Notes: generated from the letters alone by a model not told the origin. DNA of 64,000 bases from Bacteroidia bacterium (GCA_030428705.1 JAUIDI010000010.1:49500-113499), one strand, 5' to 3'. Shown: positions 1 through 11,183, counted from the first letter of the stretch. Program-made: numbers and translations.

Positions 1-753
1 TTTGATTGTGTCTTCAATGCCATACACGGAACCCCGGGCGAAGATGGACTTCTTCAGGCCTACTTCGAGCTATTAGGGATTCCGCAAACTTCTGGCGATC
101 ATTATCAAGCGGCACTCACTTTTAACAAAAGAGATCTTCTCAGTGTTTTAAGGCCATATGGCATCAAATCCGCAAAATCATACTACCTCAATTTGGGGGA
201 CCCAATCGATGAAGATGAAATAATAAATACCGTGGGACTTCCCTGTTTTGTAAAAGCTAACAAAGCGGGTAGTAGTTTCGGAATCTCGAAAGTCTATAAA
301 AAAAAGGATCTTGGTAGGGCAATTGCAAAGTCGTTCAAGGAAGACAGTGAAATACTAATCGAAGCTTTCTTGGAAGGCACGGAAGTATCGGTAGGTGTGA
401 TTACACATGAGGGACGAACAAAGGTACTTCCGATTACCGAGATCATAACCGAAAACGATTTTTTCGACTACGAAGCCAAATACGAGGGTAAATCACAAGA
501 AATAACTCCCGCCAGAATCTCTAAGGCCCAAGAACGCAATGTTGTCGAAATCGCCCAGCGTGCTTATGAGGTTCTCAAAATGAAAGGGTACTCTAGAAGC
601 GAATTCATTTTTATCGGTGACGAACCATACATGTTGGAGATGAATACCACACCGGGTCTTACAAGGGAAAGTATTCTTCCCCAACAGGCAAGAATTGCCG
701 GTATCGAACTTTCACAACTCTTTGAAAGTGCCATCGTAGAGGCATTGAAGTAA
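1..753 (+). CDS. ddl: D-alanine--D-alanine ligase (5' truncated by window edge)
   Basis: Frame 1 is open from base 1 (FDCVFNAIHGTPGEDGLLQAYFELLGIPQTSGDHYQAALTFNK...) and continuous with the listed ORF; ATP-grasp motifs FVKANKAGSSFGISKV and EMNTTPGLT; directly upstream of coaD. Confidence 0.95.
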   Translation, partial: FDCVFNAIHGTPGEDGLLQAYFELLGIPQTSGDHYQAALTFNKRDLLSVLRPYGIKSAKSYYLNLGDPIDEDEIINTVGLPCFVKANKAGSSFGISKVYKKKDLGRAIAKSFKEDSEILIEAFLEGTEVSVGVITHEGRTKVLPITEIITENDFFDYEAKYEGKSQEITPARISKAQERNVVEIAQRAYEVLKMKGYSRSEFIFIGDEPYMLEMNTTPGLTRESILPQQARIAGIELSQLFESAIVEALK

Positions 754-848
754 AATTAAGTAACTTTAAGCATCGAATTGACCTAATTTAAGTTCTGGTC
801 TTAAGACATTTTTATAAACGACTTCCGAATTTATAATCTAAAGTATTG

Positions 849-1304
849 ATGAAACGCGCTATTTTTCCCGGTTCTTTTGATCCGCTCACTTTGGGCCATG
901 ATGATATTATTCGAAGGGGCATCACTCTTTTCGATGAACTAATCATCGCCGTTGGAATCAATGCCGAGAAAAAATACATGTTTTCGTTGGAAGAGCGCAT
1001 GGGTTTTATCAAAGAGGCCTTTAAAGATGAACCATCCATTAAAGTCATGACCTACAAGGGTCTTACCGTCGATTTCTGCAAAACGGTAGGTGCTGATTTC
1101 ATACTAAGGGGATTACGCAACCCCGGAGATTTTGAGTTTGAAAAGGCAATAGCGCATACCAATCGTAAACTCTCCGAGATAGAAACGGTATTTCTACTGA
1201 CTTCTTCGGGAAAATCGTATATCAGTTCTTCGATTGTCAGAGACGTTATAAGAAATGGTGGCGACTATTCGGGTCTTGTTCCGGGCACGGTGAAATCCAC
1301 GTAA
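849..1304 (+). CDS. coaD: Phosphopantetheine adenylyltransferase
   Basis: MKRAIFPGSFDPLTLGHDDIIRRG nucleotidyltransferase motif and ISSSIVRDVIRNGGDYSGLVP C-terminus; ATG at 849 preferred over TTG at 846. Confidence 0.95.
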   Translation: MKRAIFPGSFDPLTLGHDDIIRRGITLFDELIIAVGINAEKKYMFSLEERMGFIKEAFKDEPSIKVMTYKGLTVDFCKTVGADFILRGLRNPGDFEFEKAIAHTNRKLSEIETVFLLTSSGKSYISSSIVRDVIRNGGDYSGLVPGTVKST

Positions 1305-1520
1305 GAAAAAACCTCTTTCAAAATAGTCCTTCAAAAAGACGTAGATTAATTCACAACGGTCCGAAAAAAAACCTAAAAGAAGGGAAAGACTGTATTTTAC
1401 TGGGGAATCGCCACCTCACATATCATTTTACCTTTGACACAACGGGATTCAATACATTCACAACATTTTTGTGTAAATATTGCAAAATCCCATTAATTTA
1501 GTAAGAAATTACGACACAAG

Positions 1521-3371
1521 TTGAAGGCGCAGAAGATACATCAGAATAACTATATCATTAAACAATTGCCCACGGCAACAGTTTATCTCAATAAAAAATT
1601 TGAGATTATCCATGCCTCAGATCAATGGGCAAATGAATTTGAAAGTGATAGTATTGACATTCTCGGAAAGAACATATTCGATCATATCAATATTGAAGCG
1701 AATAATGATCTGAAAAGAATTTTGAACGGTTGTCTTAAAGGTAAGGCCACTCAGTTCAATACCGAATGGCATTCATCGGATGATGATGCTTCCAAGTGGT
1801 TTGAATGGTCCACTGCACCTTGGTACGACGATAATGAAAATATCATAGGGGCAATAGTACAGATACAGAACATAACGCTACATGTTCAGGTCGAACAAAG
1901 GTTTCATAAGCTCGAATCATTATTAAGGGAAAAGGCGGAATTTGCCAATATAGGTATTTGGGAGTTCGACCCTATCACGGAAAAAGTGTGGTGGTGCGAG
2001 AGAACAAAGGCCATTCACGAGGTATCCGACGACTTTGTACCGACTTTTGACAATATCATAGACTTTTACAAACCCGGTTATAGTCGTAACTCATTTGCAT
2101 TGGCCTTGGAAAATGCGGCCACCAAAGGGGCTTCATGGAATGAAAAATTACAGATCATTACCCCTGAAGGAAATGAAAAATGGATAGTTGCTACGGGAAA
2201 GCCAATATTTAAAAACAAAAAGCTCATTGGCCTTTTAGGTTCATTTCAAGATATCAGTCAAACTGTCGAAATCGAAACCAGAACCAAGGAAAATGAACGT
2301 TTGCTTCAAACGTTGATCGATAACCTTCCATTGAATGTCTATATAAAAGATACGGAATCTCGTAAGATTCTTGTTAATAAATCGGAAGCTGACTATGTCG
2401 GGCTCGGTAGTCGGCAAGAATTATTGGGCAAAAACGATTTTGATGTTTACGACCATAAGACGGCAAAAATTGGAAGAAACGAAGATTTATGGGTCATGAA
2501 AAACCGTAAATCGATTATGTCGAAAGAAGATCTATGTGTCAAAAAAGATGGAAGCGAAACCGTTTTTTCGGTTTCCAAAATTCCTTACATAGATGAGAAC
2601 AATGAAATTGCAGGCATCATTGGAATGTCAATAGACATAACCGATATCAAGCAAAAGGAGAAGGAATTGAAAGATTTGATCAATGTAACTTCCTTACAGA
2701 ACAAAAAACTTATCGATTTTGCGCATATAGTATCACATAATCTCAGATCTCATACGGCAAACTTCTCGATGTTACTTGACTTTCTGACGCACGAGAAAAA
2801 CGAAGATGAGAAGAACAAGATAATGAAAATGTTGACCGATTCTTCCGATAGTCTGTTGGAAACTTTGGACAACCTCAATGAAGTAGTGGCCATAAATACC
2901 AATGTAAACCAAGAGAAGAAAAAAGTCGTCCTAAAAGAAAAGGTCGAACAGATAGAAAGTGACCTACAAGCATTTCTTACGAACAATAATGCATTGATAA
3001 TTAACCAAATACCTCAAAAACTGACCATTAAGGTAGTACCTGCCTATTTAGAGAGTATATTGATGAATTTCATTACGAATGCGGTTAAATACAGTATGCC
3101 GGAAAGAAGACCGGTAATCGTTTTGACCACTGAAAATAAAAAAGGGCATACCATACTGAGTATAGCCGACAATGGTTCTGGAATCGATTTGAAAAAATAT
3201 GGTGACAAGTTGTTCGGTATGTACAAAACGTTTCACGATCACAAGGATTCGCGCGGAATAGGCCTCTATATTTCCAAAAATCAAATTGAGGCCATGAACG
3301 GAAAGGTAGAAGTAGAAAGTGTAGTTGGTAAGGGAACCACGTTCAAAATTTATTTTAATGAGAAAGATTAA
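1521..3371 (+). CDS. PAS-domain sensor histidine kinase (multiple PAS)
   Basis: PAS-like repeats, H-box IVSHNLRSHTANFS, HATPase motifs NFITNAVKYS and DNGSGIDLKKYGDKLFGMYKTFHDHKDSRGIGLYI; TTG start. Confidence 0.88.
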   Translation: MKAQKIHQNNYIIKQLPTATVYLNKKFEIIHASDQWANEFESDSIDILGKNIFDHINIEANNDLKRILNGCLKGKATQFNTEWHSSDDDASKWFEWSTAPWYDDNENIIGAIVQIQNITLHVQVEQRFHKLESLLREKAEFANIGIWEFDPITEKVWWCERTKAIHEVSDDFVPTFDNIIDFYKPGYSRNSFALALENAATKGASWNEKLQIITPEGNEKWIVATGKPIFKNKKLIGLLGSFQDISQTVEIETRTKENERLLQTLIDNLPLNVYIKDTESRKILVNKSEADYVGLGSRQELLGKNDFDVYDHKTAKIGRNEDLWVMKNRKSIMSKEDLCVKKDGSETVFSVSKIPYIDENNEIAGIIGMSIDITDIKQKEKELKDLINVTSLQNKKLIDFAHIVSHNLRSHTANFSMLLDFLTHEKNEDEKNKIMKMLTDSSDSLLETLDNLNEVVAINTNVNQEKKKVVLKEKVEQIESDLQAFLTNNNALIINQIPQKLTIKVVPAYLESILMNFITNAVKYSMPERRPVIVLTTENKKGHTILSIADNGSGIDLKKYGDKLFGMYKTFHDHKDSRGIGLYISKNQIEAMNGKVEVESVVGKGTTFKIYFNEKD

Positions 3372-3762
3372 TACGATATGTGTCGTTGATGATGATCCTA
3401 TTTTGGTGTTCGGCATAAAAAAGATGTTGAGTACCGTTGTAGACTGTGATTCAATAATTGATTATGGCAACGGAAAACTGGCCCTTGATGGCATTTTGGC
3501 AGAATACAACAAAAATGGACAGGTTCCTGAAGTGATTTTCTTGGATCTGAACATGCCCGTAATGGATGGGTGGCAATTCTTGGAAGAGTTCTTGCAGTTA
3601 CCTATCGAAAAAAAGGTCCGCATCAATATTCTTACATCTTCAATAGATGCTCTGGACTACGAAAATTGGAAAAAATATAGAACCAGGACCCATCACACAA
3701 TTACCTACAATAGCAAGCCCATTCGAAAGAAAGAATTGGAAACAATTACAAAAGCGGCATAA
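3358..3762 (+). CDS. Single-domain response regulator (receiver only)
   Basis: CVVDDDPILVFGIKKML, IFLDLNMPVMDGWQFLEEF, TSSID..., NSKPI; ATG at 3358 overlaps the upstream kinase by 14 nt. Confidence 0.88.
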   Translation: MRKINTICVVDDDPILVFGIKKMLSTVVDCDSIIDYGNGKLALDGILAEYNKNGQVPEVIFLDLNMPVMDGWQFLEEFLQLPIEKKVRINILTSSIDALDYENWKKYRTRTHHTITYNSKPIRKKELETITKAA

Positions 3763-3784
3763 CACGACAAACGTATATTTTACC

Positions 3785-3792
3785 TAATTTTG
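3785..3792 (+). promoter_or_regulatory. -7 box TAATTTTG upstream of the M14 peptidase gene
   Basis: Exact TAnnTTTG match, GTG at 3825. Confidence 0.4.
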
Positions 3793-3824
3793 CACATGGA
3801 TCAGAACCTAAAAAAGTCATTGTC

Positions 3825-5573
3825 GTGTGGCGATTCTGTATTGGGTTAATAGTATTGGTACTATTTTCGTGCGAGACCAAAACTGTGGATAAGTCCGTAG
3901 ACTTTCAAACACCTTTTGAAAACTCAAATGGTAATGAAACACCTACGTATTTACAGGTAGTCGATTTTTACATTCAACTGGCAAAAGAATTCCCCGAAAT
4001 CAATATTCAGACTCTAGGTGAGACCGATAGCGGATATCCGCTACATCTCGTTACCTATAATCCCGACGGTACTTTTAACTTCTTAAAAATAGCTGAGGAA
4101 AAAACCATATTGTTGATCAACAATGGTATCCACCCTGGAGAAAGCGACGGCATCGATGCTACCATGCTCTTTTTTCGAGATTTGGCCGCTGGCAAACTGC
4201 CCGCTCCAAAAAATACCGTAGTGGCAACCATTCCGGTATACAATGTCGGTGGGGCAATGAACCGCAACAGTGGCACACGTGCGAACCAGAACGGACCTGA
4301 GTCCTACGGCTTTAGGGGCAATACCCAAAATTACGACCTGAACCGTGATTTTATAAAGGCCGACACCAAAAATGCAAGGACTTTTTCCGAGATATTCCAT
4401 ATTGCCGATCCCGATGTTTTTATCGATAACCATGTAAGCAATGGTGCCGATTATCAATATACCCTGACTCATTTGTTCACGCAGCATAATAAACTGGGAG
4501 GCAGATTGGGTGAATACCTACATACCGAAATGATGCCCCAACTAGAATTGGAGTTGGTCGAAAGCAATTGGGATATTACGCCCTATGTCAATGTTTTCAA
4601 TCGGGTACCTGAATCGGGATTTTCGCAATTCATGGACCATCCGAGATACTCGACAGGCTATACGACCCTTTGGAACACTTTAGGGATGATGGTCGAGACC
4701 CATATGTTAAAACCGTATAAACAAAGGGTCGAAGGCACCTATACGCTTATGGCCAAAATGCTCGGAATAATAGAAAAAGATGGTCAAAAAATAAAGGAAC
4801 TAAGAAAACGTGCCAGCACCCGACATGAAGATTGGACGTACTATCCTGTGAAATGGGCCATCGACACTACACAAACGACCAAATTTAATTTCAAAGGTTT
4901 TGAAGGTGCTATGATTACCAGCGAAGTTACCGGTATGCCTAGATTGAAATATGACCGAAGCAAACCTTTCGAAAAAGAGGTGGTCTATCAAAATTATTAT
5001 ATCCCCTCGGATTCCGTAAAAATACCCGAGGCCTATATCATAAAAAAAGGGTGGCATAAGGTCCTTGAATTGCTCGAAGTCAATAAAATTCACTTCAATG
5101 TTCTTGAAAAAGACTCCGTAATAGAAGTAGAATCCTATAAAATAGATTCATACGAAACCAGGCCCAATGCCTATGAAGGGCATTATCCGCATTATAACAC
5201 ATCGGTAACTTCAAAAGTTCAAAAAGTCAACTTTACAAAGGGCGATATACTGATACCTACAAATCAACCGGGGATACGGTATTTACTTGAAACGCTAGAG
5301 CCCGCGGCAGTAGATTCCTTTTTCAATTGGAATTTTTTCGACACCGTACTTCAGCAAAAGGAAGGGTTTTCTCCCTATGTTTTTGAAGACGAAGCACTTG
5401 AAATGTTGCAAAACGACCCTCAGCTCAAGGAAGTCTTCGAAACCAAAAAGACAACCGAAGAAGACTTTGCCCAAAATTGGTACGCCCAATTGGATTGGTT
5501 GTTCAAACGATCCGAACATTATGAGCCGGCCCACCTGCAGTACCCTGTATATCGTATCTTAAAAAAGAAATAA
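3825..5573 (+). CDS. Secreted/lipoprotein M14-family zinc carboxypeptidase
   Basis: Lipobox-like LVLFSC; GIHPGESDGIDA zinc-binding motif; DLNRDF; GTG start. Confidence 0.8.
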   Translation: MWRFCIGLIVLVLFSCETKTVDKSVDFQTPFENSNGNETPTYLQVVDFYIQLAKEFPEINIQTLGETDSGYPLHLVTYNPDGTFNFLKIAEEKTILLINNGIHPGESDGIDATMLFFRDLAAGKLPAPKNTVVATIPVYNVGGAMNRNSGTRANQNGPESYGFRGNTQNYDLNRDFIKADTKNARTFSEIFHIADPDVFIDNHVSNGADYQYTLTHLFTQHNKLGGRLGEYLHTEMMPQLELELVESNWDITPYVNVFNRVPESGFSQFMDHPRYSTGYTTLWNTLGMMVETHMLKPYKQRVEGTYTLMAKMLGIIEKDGQKIKELRKRASTRHEDWTYYPVKWAIDTTQTTKFNFKGFEGAMITSEVTGMPRLKYDRSKPFEKEVVYQNYYIPSDSVKIPEAYIIKKGWHKVLELLEVNKIHFNVLEKDSVIEVESYKIDSYETRPNAYEGHYPHYNTSVTSKVQKVNFTKGDILIPTNQPGIRYLLETLEPAAVDSFFNWNFFDTVLQQKEGFSPYVFEDEALEMLQNDPQLKEVFETKKTTEEDFAQNWYAQLDWLFKRSEHYEPAHLQYPVYRILKKK

Positions 5574-5611
5574 CCTTATCTTAACGAAGATGCCCAAGAA
5601 CCCGCAGGCAT

Positions 5612-6193
5612 TTATTCGAAAAGGATCTTGATATTGGTGTAAGAATTCTCAAGGGCTTCCTGAATTTTTTGGGGCCCTTTCCATTTGACCTTTACGATAC
5701 CTTCGTTTTCTTGGGGCACCAATTTGCCATCGTATGCGGTTTTCATAGCAAACCAATGGACTTCTTTTAAACGATATTTTCCATTTCGTTTAAAGACGTG
5801 GTAGGTCGTTTTAAGAAAGTTTTCGATTTTCAGGCTCTTGACTCCCGTTTCTTCTTTCACTTCCCTAAGGGCACATTCTTCGATGGTTTCCCCCTTGTCC
5901 AATCTTCCTTTTGGCAAATCCCATTTATTGTTCCTGAAAATGAACAATACTTTGCCATCCTTATTGGTCACTACCCCTCCGGCGGCAACTTCCAGTTTTA
6001 TGTTCTTTGTGAACTTTCTGAGGATTTCCTCATGGTTCGGGTGATAAATGTAGGCCTCTGGAAGTTTTTTTTTCACTAATGCCTTGATCGCTTGTTGAAT
6101 CGCTTCTTGGTTCAGAAGATAGTATTCGCCTGCCGTTTCAGAGAGTTTATTTGTCAATATCAGGGGCAATTCATTAACAAAAACTTTATACAT
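5612..6193 (-). CDS. NUDIX hydrolase
   Basis: Nudix box GRLDKGETIEECALREVKEETGV; start MYKVFVNELP at 6193 preferred. Confidence 0.9.
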   Translation of the reverse strand: MYKVFVNELPLILTNKLSETAGEYYLLNQEAIQQAIKALVKKKLPEAYIYHPNHEEILRKFTKNIKLEVAAGGVVTNKDGKVLFIFRNNKWDLPKGRLDKGETIEECALREVKEETGVKSLKIENFLKTTYHVFKRNGKYRLKEVHWFAMKTAYDGKLVPQENEGIVKVKWKGPQKIQEALENSYTNIKILFE

Positions 6194-6200
6194 TTGCGCA

Positions 6201-6842
6201 ATGGTTTTAGACAAAAACACGGCCAAAAAAACAGCAGAGCTTTTGCTGCAAATTAATGCAATTAAATTGGATCCCGAAAATCCGTTTACATGGGCCTCAG
6301 GTTGGAAATCCCCTATTTATTGTGACAATCGGATCATCCTTTCCCATCCGATAATTCGAAATTATGTAAGGGAAGAAATGGCAAAACAGGTCGATATGCT
6401 TTATGGCAAACCAGATATTATCGCGGGTGTCGCGACAGGGGCCATAGGAATCGGCATGCTGGTAGCCGATTATTTGGGCCTGCCGTTCATTTATGTACGT
6501 CCAGAGGCAAAATCACATGGCAGACAAAATCAAATCGAAGGCCAATTGGAACCGAATCAGACCGTTGTCGTCATCGAGGACCTTATCAGTACCGGCAAGA
6601 GTAGTTTGAATGCCGTAAAAGCGCTTAATGATGCAGGAGCCAACATCAAGGGCATGCTGGCAATTTTTACCTATGGTTTTGATGTCGCTACGGACAATTT
6701 TGAAAAAAACGACGTAGAACTGCACACACTTTCCGACTATAGCCATCTCATCGATCAAGCTTCTCGAACCGGTTACATAAAGGAAAATCAGATGGTTACA
6801 TTAATGGATTGGCGCAAAAGTCCCTCACAATGGAAACAATAG
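6201..6842 (+). CDS. pyrE: Orotate phosphoribosyltransferase
   Basis: FTWASGWKSPIYCDNR; GVATGAIGIGMLVAD; PRPP loop VVVIEDLISTGKSS. Confidence 0.95.
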   Translation: MVLDKNTAKKTAELLLQINAIKLDPENPFTWASGWKSPIYCDNRIILSHPIIRNYVREEMAKQVDMLYGKPDIIAGVATGAIGIGMLVADYLGLPFIYVRPEAKSHGRQNQIEGQLEPNQTVVVIEDLISTGKSSLNAVKALNDAGANIKGMLAIFTYGFDVATDNFEKNDVELHTLSDYSHLIDQASRTGYIKENQMVTLMDWRKSPSQWKQ

Positions 6843-6846
6843 GAAA

Positions 6847-7239
6847 ATGTTTATAGAAATACCCAAGAAAATAGTAAACAAAAGCAATCGCGAAGTCTTT
6901 GAGTTTTTGACCGATTTGAAGAACTTCGAGGTACTGATGCCGGATACAATCGATAAGTTCGAGGTCCTGAACGCCGATAGGTTTCTTTTCGCGTTAAAAG
7001 GTATGCCCGAAATCGTTCTAGAACGCAAGGACCAGAGCCAATACAACCGAATCGTTCTTGGTGCGGCCAGTGATAAACTACCCTTTACCCTTAGTGCGGA
7101 CATCGATGAAATTACGGCCGACCAAAGTGAGGTCTCATTAAGTTTTAATGGGGAGTTCAATGCGATGATGGCCATGATGATAAAGACCCCGATAACAAAT
7201 TTCATGGGGACACTATCGGAAAATCTTTCTAAAATCTAA
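6847..7239 (+). CDS. SRPBCC/START-like small protein
   Basis: MFIEIPKKIVNKSNREVFEFLTDLKNFEVLMPDTIDKFEV typical of the SRPBCC family. Confidence 0.65.
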   Translation: MFIEIPKKIVNKSNREVFEFLTDLKNFEVLMPDTIDKFEVLNADRFLFALKGMPEIVLERKDQSQYNRIVLGAASDKLPFTLSADIDEITADQSEVSLSFNGEFNAMMAMMIKTPITNFMGTLSENLSKI

Positions 7240-7967
7240 TAAAGAAGCTTGACTTCTTTAAGGCCAAACTCGGATAGGGTTCCGTCCTCAAGGGAGACTT
7301 TCAACAGCCCTTTGCTCGAAACGCCTCTGATTATTCCCATAAAGCGTTGACCGTGGTTATCTTCAAAAGCGGATGGCTTGTCTTTTCTAAAGAGAAGACC
7401 CTCATAATCGATCCAACGCTCATTGTTCCATTTTTTGTGTAAATGGGAAAGCTCCCTTTCAAGATGGAAAACAATTCTTAACAACAGCTTGTCCAGATCA
7501 AACGTTTGCCCCAGCAACAATTTTAACGATGAAACGTTTTTAAGGTTGTCGAAGAGCAATTGGTTTACGTTTAAGCCAATTCCGATTATCGAAGCTTGAA
7601 TTTTGTCGCCCAATATGGTATTCTCGATCAAGATTCCGCATATTTTGCAATTTCCTGACAGAATGTCGTTAGGCCACTTGACGGTGAGATTGTTGAGATC
7701 CAACTCTTTTAAAGCGCCGACAATGGCTATTGAAACACAAATATTCAATCGAAACCGATCTTCGGCAGCTAAGTTTCCGAACTTTTTTAAAATACTGAAT
7801 GTTAGGTTTTTACCTGCTTCAGATTGCCATACGGAACCCATTTGTCCGCGGCCTTTCAACTGTTTCTCGGCGACTACGACAGTATGGTCATCAAGAAGTT
7901 CAGACTTAGCCAAAGACTTTAAATAGGCATTTGTAGAGTCCGTGGCACTAAGTTTGATTATTTGCAT
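7236..7967 (-). CDS. birA: Biotin--[acetyl-CoA-carboxylase] ligase
   Basis: GRGQMGSVWQSEAGKNLTFS, VKWPNDILSGNCKICGILIE, GIGLNVNQ. Confidence 0.93.
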   Translation of the reverse strand: MQIIKLSATDSTNAYLKSLAKSELLDDHTVVVAEKQLKGRGQMGSVWQSEAGKNLTFSILKKFGNLAAEDRFRLNICVSIAIVGALKELDLNNLTVKWPNDILSGNCKICGILIENTILGDKIQASIIGIGLNVNQLLFDNLKNVSSLKLLLGQTFDLDKLLLRIVFHLERELSHLHKKWNNERWIDYEGLLFRKDKPSAFEDNHGQRFMGIIRGVSSKGLLKVSLEDGTLSEFGLKEVKLLY

Positions 7968-8034
7968 CTATGTCCCTGTGATATAACGTAGGAATCTATT
8001 GTCAAAAACTACGGTTAAAAGAACAAAAAAATAA

Positions 8035-8042
8035 TAACTTTG
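8035..8042 (+). promoter_or_regulatory. -7 box TAACTTTG upstream of rsfS
   Basis: Exact TAnnTTTG match, ATG at 8062. Confidence 0.45.
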
Positions 8043-8061
8043 CATAAACTAAAATTTTTGA

Positions 8062-8448
8062 ATGCAAAAAGGAAAAGCTAGCACAGACGAGTTAATTGCA
8101 TTAATTTTACAAGGTATTGAAGAAGTTAAAGGTCAGCAGATAAACTTACTGGATCTTAGGGCAATTGAAAACACCGTTTGTGACTACTTTATAATTTGCA
8201 ATGGTACTTCAAACACGCATGTCAATGCAATAGTCGGATCCATCCAAAAAACTGTCAGCAAAGCTATAAAGGACAAACCTTGGCATATTGAGGGCCAGGA
8301 TAATGCGGAGTGGGTTTTAATGGACTATGTAAACGTTGTCGTTCATATATTCCAAAAACATATTCGTGATTATTATGATATTGAAGGCCTTTGGGGCGAT
8401 GCAAAGGTGACCGAATTTGAAAGCAACGTAAATCAAGCCCTAAAATAA
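8062..8448 (+). CDS. rsfS: Ribosome silencing factor (RsfS/YbeB/Iojap)
   Basis: ICNGTSNTHVNAI...GQDNAEWVLMDYVNVVVHIFQKHIRDYYDIEGLWGDA. Confidence 0.95.
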   Translation: MQKGKASTDELIALILQGIEEVKGQQINLLDLRAIENTVCDYFIICNGTSNTHVNAIVGSIQKTVSKAIKDKPWHIEGQDNAEWVLMDYVNVVVHIFQKHIRDYYDIEGLWGDAKVTEFESNVNQALK

Positions 8449-8501
8449 TCCGGATATTTACCGATAACTGATAAGACCGGAAAAAGGGTAAAAAAAAGAT
8501 A

Positions 8502-10517
8502 ATGGCAAAAGACAACAATACAAATAAGAAACCTAAATTCAGCTCGTGGTGGATTTATGGATTGATAATAGTACTACTCATAGGTTTTCAGTTTTTCGGC
8601 AGTTCGAACCTATCGAACACTAAGAAAACGACCACTTCCGAACTTCAGGAGTATCTTCGAAATGGTGATATCAGTAAAATATTGATCATTACCAATACCA
8701 ATCAGGCGAAAGTCTTTCTCTCCGATGAGGCACTTCAAAAAGATGTCCACAAAGATGTGAATGTAAAGCCCTGGCTGCCCTCGACAGGAGCGGTACCTCA
8801 ATATGTTCTCGATTATGGAGATTTACAGATTTTCCAAAACGAGATTACCGAAATCAAAAAGGAAAACAATCTTGACACCATTGTTGAATTCGATAAAGAA
8901 TCGAATCTCTTCATGGAAATGTTGTTGAGCATTCTACCTTTTATACTGATAATCGGTATCTGGATATACCTGATGCGCAGAATGTCAGGTGGCGGAGGTG
9001 GTGGAGCCGGTGGACAAATTTTCAATATCGGTAAGTCGAAGGCAAAACTCTTCGATGAAAAGACTGATACCAGAACATCATTTAAAGATGTTGCCGGATT
9101 GGAAGGTGCAAAAGAAGAAGTCGAGGAGATCGTGGAATTCTTAAAGCATCCTGACAAGTATACCTCGTTAGGAGGAAAAATTCCAAAAGGTGCATTATTG
9201 GTCGGCCCTCCGGGAACAGGTAAAACATTACTTGCGAAGGCTGTAGCAGGTGAGGCCAAAGTACCTTTCTTTTCCCTTTCCGGGTCTGACTTCGTTGAAA
9301 TGTTTGTGGGGGTAGGTGCTTCCAGGGTCCGTGATCTCTTTAAGCAGGCTAAGGACAAATCACCGGCAATTATTTTTATCGATGAAATAGATGCCATTGG
9401 CCGGGCAAGGGGCAAAAACAATTTTACGGGCTCTAACGACGAACGCGAAAACACTTTGAACCAATTGTTGACCGAAATGGATGGTTTCGGCACTAACACC
9501 AATGTCATAGTACTAGCTGCCACGAACCGTGCCGATGTTTTGGACAAGGCACTTATGCGGGCAGGGCGTTTTGACAGACAGATTTATGTCGATTTGCCGG
9601 ATATTAGGGAACGAAAGGAAATTTTCGAGGTACATCTCAGACCTATTAAAACTTCTGAAAAATTGGACCTTGACTTTCTGGCAAGACAGACCCCGGGCTT
9701 TTCAGGGGCAGACATTGCAAATGTCTGCAACGAGGCCGCATTGATCGCTGCGCGAAAAGAGAAAAAAGCGGTCAGCAAACAAGATTTCTTGGATGCCGTC
9801 GATCGCATTGTCGGTGGATTAGAGAAAAAGAACAAGATTATTACTCCGGGCGAAAAAAAGACTATTGCCTATCATGAGGCGGGCCATGCCACGGTAAGTT
9901 GGATGTTGGAACACGCAGCACCTTTGGTCAAGGTAACCATTGTGCCCAGGGGTCAATCTTTGGGAGCGGCATGGTACCTTCCCGAAGAGCGATTGATCGT
10001 TAGGCCCGAACAGATGAAAGATGAAATGTGTGCCACTTTAGGAGGTCGGGCAGCCGAAAAAGTAATCTTCGATAAAATATCTACGGGTGCATTGAGCGAT
10101 TTGGAAAAGGTGACCAAACAGGCACGGGCCATGGTAACCGTTTATGGCCTTAACGATGAACTGGGTAACCTCACCTATTATGATTCTTCCGGCCAGACCG
10201 ATTACAGCTTTTCAAAACCCTATAGCGAAGAAACCGCACGTAAAATAGATATTGAGATTTCAAAACTTATAGAAGAACAATATGTTCGGGCCATAAAGGT
10301 TTTGAAGGAGAATAAGGATAAGCTGACCATTTTGGCAGAACGCCTGCTCGAAAAAGAAGTCATCTTCAAAGAAGATCTTGAAAAGATTTTCGGAAAACGC
10401 CCTTTTGAAAAAGAGTTTGACGAGAAGGGTCAAGAAATACCGAAAGAGACCGTTGAAGAAGCTTTGGTTACAGAAAAAACCAGTGCTGAGCCGGATAAAG
10501 AGGAAGAAAATAAATAG
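8502..10517 (+). CDS. ftsH: ATP-dependent zinc metalloprotease FtsH
   Basis: [21 protein letters not shown] region, HEAGH zinc motif, two N-terminal TM segments. Confidence 0.98.
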   Translation: MAKDNNTNKKPKFSSWWIYGLIIVLLIGFQFFGSSNLSNTKKTTTSELQEYLRNGDISKILIITNTNQAKVFLSDEALQKDVHKDVNVKPWLPSTGAVPQYVLDYGDLQIFQNEITEIKKENNLDTIVEFDKESNLFMEMLLSILPFILIIGIWIYLMRRMSGGGGGGAGGQIFNIGKSKAKLFDEKTDTRTSFKDVAGLEGAKEEVEEIVEFLKHPDKYTSLGGKIPKGALLVGPPGTGKTLLAKAVAGEAKVPFFSLSGSDFVEMFVGVGASRVRDLFKQAKDKSPAIIFIDEIDAIGRARGKNNFTGSNDERENTLNQLLTEMDGFGTNTNVIVLAATNRADVLDKALMRAGRFDRQIYVDLPDIRERKEIFEVHLRPIKTSEKLDLDFLARQTPGFSGADIANVCNEAALIAARKEKKAVSKQDFLDAVDRIVGGLEKKNKIITPGEKKTIAYHEAGHATVSWMLEHAAPLVKVTIVPRGQSLGAAWYLPEERLIVRPEQMKDEMCATLGGRAAEKVIFDKISTGALSDLEKVTKQARAMVTVYGLNDELGNLTYYDSSGQTDYSFSKPYSEETARKIDIEISKLIEEQYVRAIKVLKENKDKLTILAERLLEKEVIFKEDLEKIFGKRPFEKEFDEKGQEIPKETVEEALVTEKTSAEPDKEEENK

Positions 10518-10576
10518 CTATATTTAACGTTGTGCTTTATTAGCGGGGCACATATTGAAGAAGTATTATACAGTCA

Positions 10577-11182
10577 ATGGGGCTATTTGACAAACTTTTT
10601 GGTGGTGGAAAAAAAGTTTCGAAAGAAACTAAGGAAACCCGAGGTATGCATATGCCCGATCTCAATATTCCGGTCGATGAGAAGTTTACCATCCATTTCA
10701 AAAAAAATGGAGGAAAATTTCTATACTGCGATTCTTTTTCCGAAGTTTCAACAGCCATGAAGAACATTGTCGAAGAAAATGGATGGCAAGATTATCCGTT
10801 TTTTGCCATGAACCCCCGTCTAGAAGAAAAGTTCGTAAAGGATGTCACATTCACCGATAAGACAGAAGAAAGTGACGTCTTTTTTACGACCTGCGAGCAT
10901 CTCATTGCCCAAAACGGTTCGATTCTAGTCTGTTCCAACCAATTAATGGAAAAGAAACTTAACGAGCTTCCCGATAATGTTATTGTTTACGCTACGACAA
11001 GTCAATTGGTCGAATCGATCGGGGAAGGGCTTAAAATCATAAAGAAAAAATACGGACACAACATACCTGCCAATATTACTACACTCAAACATTTTCTTCC
11101 CACAACTGAAAATTCAGACGATTTCTTAACCTACGGAAGTAGTTCAAAGAACCTTTATCTTTTACTTCAGGAGGATTTGTAG
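10577..11182 (+). CDS. LUD-domain (LutC/YkgG-like) protein
   Basis: Fold-typical sequence and position between ftsH and cdsA, as seen in Flavobacteriia. Confidence 0.6.
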   Translation: MGLFDKLFGGGKKVSKETKETRGMHMPDLNIPVDEKFTIHFKKNGGKFLYCDSFSEVSTAMKNIVEENGWQDYPFFAMNPRLEEKFVKDVTFTDKTEESDVFFTTCEHLIAQNGSILVCSNQLMEKKLNELPDNVIVYATTSQLVESIGEGLKIIKKKYGHNIPANITTLKHFLPTTENSDDFLTYGSSSKNLYLLLQEDL

Positions 11183-11183
11183 C

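Noticed and set aside
493-684. Numerous short antisense ORFs (e.g. 493-684, 2750-2986, 3048-3416, 4055-4487, 20392-20752)
   Set aside because: All lie opposite well-supported genes and show no recognisable domains.
8813-9547. 244-aa ORF antisense to ftsH
   Set aside because: Mirror of conserved AAA+ coding sequence; no recognisable domain or start context.
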